In this document: one piece after another, positions 53,643-61,366 of the stretch
Numbering within the stretch: position 1 is the first letter of the stretch
How the letters are laid out: each line of letters opens with the position of its first letter
From: HGM04593 sp045613945
Lineage (GTDB): Bacteria > Bacteroidota > Bacteroidia > Bacteroidales > Bacteroidaceae
Length of the DNA: 64,000 nucleotides
NCBI GenBank assembly: GCA_045613945.1
Contig: JAZLBZ010000086.1
Span: 1-64,000 of the forward strand
Direction: 5' to 3'
Position numbers and translations under genes: made by a program
The notes under the pieces: generated by a model
Seen by the model: the letters and a program-made list of their open reading frames with translations, nothing else
What the model was told of the DNA's origin: nothing
The model's database searches: none

Positions 53643-54806
53643 TTACTTTGAGACAGGGCGCACCGTAAAGCAGAGGAAACGGCTGCTGACGTACCAGCCA
53701 CAGTGGCCACTGTAGAAGTACAAGCGGTACGCGAGGTCACTGTAGCCTTCGTTCAACGAACTCGACCAGTAGTTGCCGTCACTGCCACTGTCGTAGAGAT
53801 ACGTACCGCGGCGGTATCCCGCAGCAGGGAGGAAGATGCTGTTGCCATTGGTTTTGCTTGTTACCTTGTAACCATTTACACCATTCTGGGTTGTCCAACT
53901 CCAGGTGCAGTTATTTTTTAGTTCTTTCTGTTCTTCCAAAGTGGGCATACGCCAACTGCCACCCCATTTTACGTGGGCTACATCGTCCTCGAGGTCAAGA
54001 ACGGTTTTATTATCGACTGTGCCATAACTGCTACTTGTGCAATACTTGGTCATTTTTGACGAACTGCCGTTGCACCATTTGTAGGTATCCCAATAGTAGT
54101 TGCTTTTCTCTTCGGTTTCACCCCAAGCATAGTAACTGCCGTACTCTTCGGGAGAATTTGCGCCAACGTTGCAGGTTGCCCATTTTACCGAAAGACCGAG
54201 GTCGACATATTCATAGCCATCTATTGAACCGCTCGAGAAGTTTGTTTCTTCAAATTTCGCAATCAAAGTTACATCTTCCTCGAGGGCGGTGAATGTGTAT
54301 TCAGTGTCAGTGCTAACAGGAGTCTCTGCATCACCAACAAACCAACCAATGAAATCGCAATCCGCATTGGGAGTGGCAACTACGGTCACCTCACTGCCGG
54401 GCAAAAAAGCAAGCGAATCATCGGCTGAATCCTTGAAAGAGACACTACCATAACCCGTGCTGCGGATGGTGAGGTTAAAGAGTTTTTCAAATCTCGCAAT
54501 CAAAGTTGTGTTTTCCGATGCTGTAAATATAAATTTTGCTTCGGTGCTTACCAATGTTTCACCGTCACTTAAGTACCACCCAGTGAATGCACAGCCAACA
54601 GCAGGAGTGGCAACCACCTCCACTTGACTGCCTATAAGTACATCTACTGATGTACCATTGTTCTCGGTTATAGAAACTGTGCCATCACCATCGTGAATAA
54701 CGGTTATCTTACAGATGTTAGAATCCTGCTCATTCTCGTCACAAGAGACAAAGAGCAACGAAAAGGCAACAAGCAGGCTTAAAAGAAAAAAGAATTGTTT
54801 TTTCAT
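53643..54806 (-). CDS. FISUMP lipoprotein with hypervariable end
   Basis: A 387-residue lipoprotein (Cys22 in LLFVSC). Two beta-rich repeats, about 31-105 and 107-185, share GWYLSDGETLVST or GWFVGDAETPVST. A FISUMP domain (C-type-lectin-like) fills 195-387, with YAWGETEEKSNYYWDTYKW and WGGSWRMPT. Its framework is almost the same as that of the second FISUMP domain of the protein at 15357-18758, yet the last 49 residues before VRPVSK differ at 27 positions. That pattern suggests targeted variation. It stands alone on the minus strand. Confidence 0.85.
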   Translation of the reverse strand: MKKQFFFLLSLLVAFSLLFVSCDENEQDSNICKITVIHDGDGTVSITENNGTSVDVLIGSQVEVVATPAVGCAFTGWYLSDGETLVSTEAKFIFTASENTTLIARFEKLFNLTIRSTGYGSVSFKDSADDSLAFLPGSEVTVVATPNADCDFIGWFVGDAETPVSTDTEYTFTALEEDVTLIAKFEETNFSSGSIDGYEYVDLGLSVKWATCNVGANSPEEYGSYYAWGETEEKSNYYWDTYKWCNGSSSKMTKYCTSSSYGTVDNKTVLDLEDDVAHVKWGGSWRMPTLEEQKELKNNCTWSWTTQNGVNGYKVTSKTNGNSIFLPAAGYRRGTYLYDSGSDGNYWSSSLNEGYSDLAYRLYFYSGHCGWYVSSRFLCFTVRPVSK

Positions 54807-54848
54807 AAATGTATTGTTTTTATTAGTTTGTTCGTCAAACGATACTCA

Positions 54849-56093
54849 TCACTCCTCCCTCACCGAAAAGCCAAGCGCTTCAACGGCCTTTATAACATCA
54901 TCCCTGTTTGGGTTGCCGTGAATTACGGTGCGGCCGCTTGCAAGGTCAATTTCCACGCTCTCAACGCCTGAAACCTTTTGGATTGCAGTCTCTACATTGC
55001 TTTTGCAGTGGTTACAGTTCATTCCTTTTACAATAATGCTCATCGGCTCAATGCTGCACGCCTGGCAATTACAGCCATTTTCTTTACTTTTGCGGTAACG
55101 CTGCACAAAAGCATTTATCAACAGTGCAGCAAGCAGAATGGAGCATAGAATGTTGAAGTAAGGCACACCGCTACAGCCGTGACACTCATGAATGTGTGCA
55201 AGCGGCATTGTAAACCACTCACGAGGTAACAGATAGTCAATGCCCAGGCCAAACAGAATTGCGCAAACAACGATAGAGAATAGATAGATAAAAAGGCTCT
55301 TGCGCCCCATCACTTTGCCAATAACAAGCATGGATGCCACGTTGACAGCTGGGCCTGCCATGAGAAGTACCAGTGCAGTGCCGGGCGAGAGTCCCTTGAG
55401 CATCAAGGCAACGGCAATGGGAATGCTGCCTGTTGCACAAAGATACATTGGAACAGCAAACAGCAGCACCATGAGCATACTCGCCAATGGCCTATCGGCA
55501 AAGAGGGAAAAGAAAGAATCGGGGACAAGCACTGTTATCACGCCCGCAACCACAAGACCAAGAACCAGCCAGCGGCCAATGTCCTGCATCATCTCAATGT
55601 AAGCATAACGTGCAGCACTCTTCATTTTTTGTGCAAACGTTGCTTTCTCTTCATTGGCGCAACAGCACTGCTCTACACCCTCTGTTTTTGAAGTATCATC
55701 ACCCCTATCGACATAGTTTGCGAGCGTTCCGCCCAAAAGCGCCGTCACAAGCGCTGCAAGAGGGCGCAACAGAGCAAAGGGCAACCCCATGAGTGAATAG
55801 GTTGAGATGATTGAGTCAACCCCTGTCTGCGGCGTGGCAATGAGAAAAGAGATTGTCGCTCCCTTTGATGCACCATCCTTGCGCAAAGACATTGCCGTTG
55901 GGATGACTCCACACGAGCATAGCGGCAGCGGAATACCCAAAATGGCAGCACCCAACACCGAACGGAAGTCATTACCGCTGAGAAAACGGTTATACATTCT
56001 CTTTGGCACAAATGCGTGCATAAGCCCCGCCAGCGTAAAGCCCAGCAGCAAATAGGGCGACATGCTGTTTACAAGTTCAAGAATCTCTCTCAT
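54849..56093 (-). CDS. Cu/Zn efflux permease fused to HMA domain
   Basis: A 414-residue inner-membrane protein of the SO_0444/ArsP-like permease family. Two copies of a helical half carry the motifs GIPLPLCSCGVIPTAMSLRK and MYLCATGSIPIAVALML. A Cys/His-rich loop (CCCANEE) and HIHECHGCSG follow. The last 65 residues form an HMA domain with GMNCNHCKSNVETAI. The family exports Cu, Zn or arsenicals. The fused HMA may deliver the metal. No regulator lies beside it. Confidence 0.85.
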   Translation of the reverse strand: MREILELVNSMSPYLLLGFTLAGLMHAFVPKRMYNRFLSGNDFRSVLGAAILGIPLPLCSCGVIPTAMSLRKDGASKGATISFLIATPQTGVDSIISTYSLMGLPFALLRPLAALVTALLGGTLANYVDRGDDTSKTEGVEQCCCANEEKATFAQKMKSAARYAYIEMMQDIGRWLVLGLVVAGVITVLVPDSFFSLFADRPLASMLMVLLFAVPMYLCATGSIPIAVALMLKGLSPGTALVLLMAGPAVNVASMLVIGKVMGRKSLFIYLFSIVVCAILFGLGIDYLLPREWFTMPLAHIHECHGCSGVPYFNILCSILLAALLINAFVQRYRKSKENGCNCQACSIEPMSIIVKGMNCNHCKSNVETAIQKVSGVESVEIDLASGRTVIHGNPNRDDVIKAVEALGFSVREE

Positions 56094-56162
56094 CGCAAAT
56101 TCAACAACGGTCTTTTACTTCGTATAATAAAATCCTGTGCAAAAAGGTTCTTGAGACACCTG

Positions 56163-58799
56163 CTACTCGCCAAGTTGCTTTATCACCTTCACCAACTGCT
56201 CGCCAAGACCAATTGAATATCCCTGTGAAACAAAGACCACACGGTTGAATGTATCGGCAACAAGAATCAACGGACGATTAGGGTTCTGCAACTTCATGTT
56301 CGCTACAATCTCGTTGTATATCTTGTCATTGATATCCGTGCCCCACACCACTGTCGTTGGGAGATCGGGGAAGTCATTCACAAAGCGGCCCGCCTCGTCC
56401 TTGTCGCGGAAAAGGAGCACCATCTTCTGTCCCCACTTCTCAAATTCGTTCTTGTAAGGCATCACATCGCGCAGGAAGTGGTTGGTTGGTTCACTGCCCG
56501 GAGCAATGACTGCAATGACGTAATAACCACGACCGGTTGAGGAGAGCAACGAGCGTTCGCGCTCCTCGGCAAGGTCATAGAAGAGGTTCTCGCTGTTGAA
56601 ATCGCCAATTACCTGCAACTGCTCGCTGCTCTCGCGCTGTACAAAACCAATATTGCACTCCTTGCCTGCCTCTATTGCAAAGAATGTGAGATGCGCAAGC
56701 ACGCTGCCATCGGCCATGCGTGTGCCGGTCATCATAAAGTAGTCGCCGGCATCAAGCGCTGCACCATCCTTGAGCAGGCTCTCCCATGTCACGCCCTCCT
56801 CGGGATAGCCAAGCAACTGCAAGCGTCCGTCGACAATCCTTGAGATTGAGAAGTGTGAATAGTAACGTGGGTTATCAATGAAACGTGTGGGAGTGAACGA
56901 CGCTTTCAATGTTCCCTGCGGAGCATTCCTGCGCTCTGTGGCAACGACGTCAAAGTCAACATCTACCCACTTGTAGTTCTCAAGGTACTGTGTCTTGCCG
57001 GTCACCTCGTCAATGCGTGCCGGGATACCCATTGCACGTGCTCCCGAGACAAAGAAGATGTCGCGTGAGTGAGGGTCGGCAACGCGCATGTTCCACACGC
57101 CGCGTGGCGACATGCAGAGCGAAAGCGGGTTCCAAGCCGCATCGACATTGATGCTGTCGCGGCACCACTTGACCCAACGCTGCGGGTCACCTGCGAAATA
57201 GTGTTTCTGCGCGGCATCGAAATGGCGCTTGAAGAAGCCCTTGTAGGGGGTGAGCATCTCATTGCTCACGCGCGGGCAGAGAATGTACTTGCGGAAATCA
57301 TCGTCATAGGCACCATTGCGCACAGTGTGCCTCATGTGGTCATGCAGCACCCACATATTGACATCGCGCAAGTCCTTCTCGGACATGCTCAGGAGAAGAT
57401 AGTAGGCAAGTTCGCGCTCCTCTCGCGGAGTCTTGGAGAGAAACTTCATTATTGTCTTGTAGTTGCCGCGCGACTTAATGAGCAACTGAGCAACCACCTT
57501 TTCGTGGCCAAAGCAGTACTCCAGTTTCTGCGCAAAGGCAAGGGCCTCATCGGGGGTGATGAAGGTTGACACATAGGCATTGCGCAAGGAGTCCTCGTGG
57601 GCAAAGCGGCGCGCATTCTCTGCCGCCTGTGCATCGCTCACATAAGGCACTGTATTGCGCTCACGCGGGGGCACTATGTTCATCTCCAGCGTTGCGGTGT
57701 AGCCAGGCGCCTTGTCCACAACCAGCCTTACATTCTTGTCCTTGCCGGCAGTGAACTTCACAAAGCCAAACTTGCCGCCTGCCGAGGCCCAGGCTACCAT
57801 ATCGCCCAGTCCCGACGTAATTGAGGTACGTCCCTTGTCATCGGTATCCTTTGCAGCGGCAGTGAAAAACTCTGCATAGTTGAATATCTTGAACTCCACA
57901 TGGGCTTTCAGTGGAGCGCCATTCTCATCAACAACATTTATTTTTGTTGTAACAACGGGAGCGTAGTTGGCTGTCACATTGATTTCGGTGTAACAGGGTG
58001 TTACGCTAAGTACCTCCTCGGGGCCGTCATAACGGCCAAAGACATTGGTGTGCATGAGCATTCCGCGTGATGCAGGCGCATTGAACCAGGCAAGGTCAAG
58101 CACAGGCTCGGGCTCGCACGCTCCCAGAAAGTGCCACTCGCCATCGACCCAAGCCTCGACCCAAGCGTGGTTGTTGTCTGTATGCGCCCAACGGGGTGTG
58201 TATACCTGGCGCGCCGGAATACCTACTGCACGCAGGGCAGCAACAGTGAATGTCGACTCCTCGCCACAACGGCCATATGCTGTGCGCACTGTTGCCAAAG
58301 GAGAACTTGTACGTATGTCGCTAGGGGTATATGTAACCTTTTCGTGACACCAATGGTTCACCTCGAGCACCGCCTCACGCATTGTAAGATCCTGCACCCT
58401 CTCGCGCAACTCGTTATAGAAGACGGCACGACTGCTGTCCATATTCTCGTTGTTAACCCTCACAGGCAGCACAAAGTGCATGAACTCCCTTACCGGAACC
58501 TGCTTGCCCCAGGGCATCTCAGCACGCGCCTTCAGGGCATAGTCCACGTTCTGCAAATGGAACTCGCCCCTGTAGTCGGCAATATCAGTAATGGGCATGT
58601 AGGCATAGAGGAACTGCATGGCCTGCAGCCTGCTGCCCGAAAGGGTCTCAAAAATTCTAAAATAACCTTCGTCGGCAACCAGAGCACGGCGTGCCTTGAA
58701 ATCTTTTGCAATCCTGCCATTGCGGTCAAGGTTTTCACGAGCTGACAGCGACATCACAAAAAACATCGCTGCCAAGAGAATCATTATATATCTTTTCAT
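56163..58799 (-). CDS. Exported transglutaminase-like protein
   Basis: An 878-residue protein with a signal peptide (MKRYIMILLAAMFFVMSLSA) chosen as start; the longer frame to 58886 gives no signal. A transglutaminase core at about 130-245 has GRCGEESTF with Cys near 177, NNHAWVEAWVDGEWHFLG with His near 211, and ACEPEP. Beta domains precede and follow. The C-terminal 120 residues look thioredoxin-like (EKWGQKMVLLFRDKDE, LPTTVVWGTD). Family members cut or rearrange peptides in the periplasm. The substrate is unknown. Confidence 0.75.
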   Translation of the reverse strand: MKRYIMILLAAMFFVMSLSARENLDRNGRIAKDFKARRALVADEGYFRIFETLSGSRLQAMQFLYAYMPITDIADYRGEFHLQNVDYALKARAEMPWGKQVPVREFMHFVLPVRVNNENMDSSRAVFYNELRERVQDLTMREAVLEVNHWCHEKVTYTPSDIRTSSPLATVRTAYGRCGEESTFTVAALRAVGIPARQVYTPRWAHTDNNHAWVEAWVDGEWHFLGACEPEPVLDLAWFNAPASRGMLMHTNVFGRYDGPEEVLSVTPCYTEINVTANYAPVVTTKINVVDENGAPLKAHVEFKIFNYAEFFTAAAKDTDDKGRTSITSGLGDMVAWASAGGKFGFVKFTAGKDKNVRLVVDKAPGYTATLEMNIVPPRERNTVPYVSDAQAAENARRFAHEDSLRNAYVSTFITPDEALAFAQKLEYCFGHEKVVAQLLIKSRGNYKTIMKFLSKTPREERELAYYLLLSMSEKDLRDVNMWVLHDHMRHTVRNGAYDDDFRKYILCPRVSNEMLTPYKGFFKRHFDAAQKHYFAGDPQRWVKWCRDSINVDAAWNPLSLCMSPRGVWNMRVADPHSRDIFFVSGARAMGIPARIDEVTGKTQYLENYKWVDVDFDVVATERRNAPQGTLKASFTPTRFIDNPRYYSHFSISRIVDGRLQLLGYPEEGVTWESLLKDGAALDAGDYFMMTGTRMADGSVLAHLTFFAIEAGKECNIGFVQRESSEQLQVIGDFNSENLFYDLAEERERSLLSSTGRGYYVIAVIAPGSEPTNHFLRDVMPYKNEFEKWGQKMVLLFRDKDEAGRFVNDFPDLPTTVVWGTDINDKIYNEIVANMKLQNPNRPLILVADTFNRVVFVSQGYSIGLGEQLVKVIKQLGE

Positions 58800-58925
58800 A
58801 GCAAATTGTTTTCTAATGGTGTAAAGATAGGCATTATTGGCAACAAAAGAGGCAAATAATAAGGATTTATTGACACAACACCCCACTTTTTGGCATCAAG
58901 CGCACCTTCAATAACGGTTTTTTAC

Positions 58926-58933
58926 TATTTTTG
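58926..58933 (+). promoter_or_regulatory. -7 box of the ABC transporter
   Basis: TATTTTTG, 57 bp before the GTG start. The -33 region is weak. Confidence 0.45.
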
Positions 58934-58990
58934 CAGTAGTTACGCCGCATGGCGGGAGTAGAGACTACACATAACGTAACTTTTTGAAAA

Positions 58991-60652
58991 GTGGGTACAG
59001 ACAAGGAAAACATATCGATTAAAAGGCTGATTCTATGGCTTTGGCAGAACTCCAAAGGCACACGCAGACAGGCCTTTACCAACACTGCCATCGGGCTGCT
59101 TGATGTGGTGTGCCAGTTGCTGTGGGTACTTGCCTGCAAGCACGCCATTGACATTGCCACATCCACAAAAGAGGGTTCGCTGATGATAACAGGCATTGTC
59201 ATTGCTACGCTGATGCTGGTGCAGATTGCATCGCGTGCCATGAGCCGCTGGATACACGCAGTCACCGGCAACAAGGTGCGCAACAGAATGCGCCGCGAGG
59301 TCTTTGCCCGCCTGCTGCGCTGCGACTGGTTGCACCTGCAGAAACACCACACCGGTGACCTCATAAACAGGCTCGAGGGGGATGTCTCAAGCATTACCAC
59401 ACTGATGACCGAAGTTATACCGGCTGCAGTTGTTGCAGCGGCACAGTTGCTCGCCTCGTTCGCCCTCCTGTTTGTGATGAGCCCATTACTTGCAGTTGCA
59501 ATATTCATAACACTGCCCATCTGCCTGGTTGTCAGCCGCGTATACGTAAAGAAAATGCGCAGGCTCAACCGCGATGTACGCGACAGCGACAGCCGCATAC
59601 AGTCGGTGCTGCAGGAGAGCCTTCAGCACAAGGAACTCATCAAATCACTTGAGCAGAACGACTCGACCGAGGAGCAACTCACAGCCCTGCAGAACCGCTT
59701 GCAGGGCCAGGTTGCCAGCCGCACAAGATTCTCGCTTGGCGCATACTCGTTCATACAGTTGGGCTTTGCTGCGGGATATGTGATTGCATTCATGTGGGGA
59801 GTGGACAGCCTGCGCGACGGAGTAATCACATACGGAACAATGGCTGCCTATCTGCAACTGGTAGGCCTCATACAGCGCCCTACAATGGACCTGAGCCGTT
59901 ACATTCCGGGCATCGTGTCATCACTCACTGCTGCCGAGCGACTCTATGAACTTGAGGATATACCCATTGAGCGCCAGGGCGATGCCATAATGCTTGACGG
60001 CACTGCCGGCGTGCGCTTCAACAACGTCACATTCCGTTACGAGGAGGAGAAACGCAACATCCTTGACAGGTTTACTTTCGACTTCCCGCCCAACAGTTGC
60101 ACAGCCATAGTGGGTGAGACCGGAGCGGGCAAGACAACACTCATCAGGCTTCTCATAGCACTTATCAACCCACAGGGCGGCAGCATTGAACTCTACAATA
60201 GCAAGGAGAAGCACGAGTCGTCAACGCTCACGCGCCGCAACTTTGTATACATACCGCAGGGCAACAGCCTTGTCAGCGGCACCATTAGGGAGAACCTGCT
60301 TATGGGCAACCCCGCTGCCACCGAGGAGGAGATGAAACATGCGCTGCACATAGCCTGTGCCGAATATGTACACGAACTGCCCGACGGCATTGACAGCGCG
60401 ATAACAGAGCGTGGCGGCGGCCTTAGCGAAGGACAGGCACAGCGCATTGCCGTTGCAAGGTCAATACTGCGTCCGGGTAGCATACTCATACTCGACGAGG
60501 TGACATCGGCACTCGATGAGGCAACCGAGAAGGAGATGCTAAGGCGACTAACGCAAAGCCAGATTGGAAAGACACTTATATTTGTGACACACAGGCCGGC
60601 AGTAATAGATTATTGCACACAGGTGCTAAGGATTGAAAAACCGGCGAAATAA
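58991..60652 (+). CDS. ABC exporter, fused permease and ATPase
   Basis: A 553-residue exporter half-unit; it should work as a dimer. About six transmembrane segments fill 1-310. The ATPase has Walker A GETGAGKTT near 375, signature LSEGQ near 477 and Walker B ILILDEVTSALDE near 499. The start is GTG 58991, since no ATG fits nearby. The substrate (lipid, peptide or drug) cannot be told. It is divergent from the transglutaminase-like gene. Confidence 0.9.
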   Translation: MGTDKENISIKRLILWLWQNSKGTRRQAFTNTAIGLLDVVCQLLWVLACKHAIDIATSTKEGSLMITGIVIATLMLVQIASRAMSRWIHAVTGNKVRNRMRREVFARLLRCDWLHLQKHHTGDLINRLEGDVSSITTLMTEVIPAAVVAAAQLLASFALLFVMSPLLAVAIFITLPICLVVSRVYVKKMRRLNRDVRDSDSRIQSVLQESLQHKELIKSLEQNDSTEEQLTALQNRLQGQVASRTRFSLGAYSFIQLGFAAGYVIAFMWGVDSLRDGVITYGTMAAYLQLVGLIQRPTMDLSRYIPGIVSSLTAAERLYELEDIPIERQGDAIMLDGTAGVRFNNVTFRYEEEKRNILDRFTFDFPPNSCTAIVGETGAGKTTLIRLLIALINPQGGSIELYNSKEKHESSTLTRRNFVYIPQGNSLVSGTIRENLLMGNPAATEEEMKHALHIACAEYVHELPDGIDSAITERGGGLSEGQAQRIAVARSILRPGSILILDEVTSALDEATEKEMLRRLTQSQIGKTLIFVTHRPAVIDYCTQVLRIEKPAK

Positions 60653-60657
60653 AGGCG

Positions 60658-60688
60658 AACACCCTGAATCGGGGTGTTTTTGCTTTTT
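60658..60688 (+). terminator. ABC transporter terminator
   Basis: AACACCC pairs with GGGTGTT around a 7-nt loop; TTTTGCTTTTTT follows. Confidence 0.8.
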
Positions 60689-60754
60689 TAGTAAAGCGAC
60701 GCAATAAACTGCATTTTTTCACGTTTAACAATAGATTTATAAAATATAAAGGCT

Positions 60755-61348
60755 ATGATTGAATACTTGAGAGGTGAACTCGCTGAACTGACACCGGCAA
60801 CAGCAATCATCGAATGCTGCGGCGTGGGATACGAGACAAGCATCACCCTAAATACATACAGCGCACTGCAGAACAAGAAGGAAGTCAAGGTGTATATCTA
60901 TGAAGTAATCCGCGAGGACACTCACCAACTCTTTGCTTTCAGCAACAAGCAGGAGCGCGAACTGTTCCTGCTGCTCATCTCTGTATCGGGCATTGGCGGC
61001 AACACTGCACGCACCATTCTCTCAGCCTTCACAGTGAACGAACTGTGCGAGGCAATCTTCACCGGCAACGAGGCTGCCATAAAGAGCGTGAAAGGCATTG
61101 GCCTAAAGACCGCGCAGCGCATAATCATAGACCTCAAGGACAAGATAAAAGGCATTGGTAGCATAGCACCTACAGCATCAGCAGCCGCAGTTACCCCCAA
61201 CAACGATGTCATTGATGGCGCAGTATCGGCACTCATCATGCTTGGTTTCCCGGCGGCAGCAACCAACAAGGTTGTACAGGCCATCATAAAGAGCGAGCCG
61301 GCAGCCACCGTAGAACAGGTCATCAAGCTTGCCTTGAAACAACTTTAA
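60755..61348 (+). CDS. ruvA: Holliday junction helicase subunit RuvA
   Basis: Binds Holliday junctions and loads RuvB for branch migration. The 197-residue protein has the N-terminal OB-fold (MIEYLRGELAELTPATAIIE) and two helix-hairpin-helix motifs. The C-terminal RuvB-contact domain has DGAVSALIMLGF. sprA begins 18 bp after it, so they share a transcript. Confidence 0.97.
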   Translation: MIEYLRGELAELTPATAIIECCGVGYETSITLNTYSALQNKKEVKVYIYEVIREDTHQLFAFSNKQERELFLLLISVSGIGGNTARTILSAFTVNELCEAIFTGNEAAIKSVKGIGLKTAQRIIIDLKDKIKGIGSIAPTASAAAVTPNNDVIDGAVSALIMLGFPAAATNKVVQAIIKSEPAATVEQVIKLALKQL

Positions 61349-61366
61349 AGCAACTGACTGACGACA

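Noticed and set aside
58867..59598. A 243-codon minus-strand frame
   Set aside because: It is the antisense of the ABC transporter membrane part, with Ser/Arg-rich composition and no leader.
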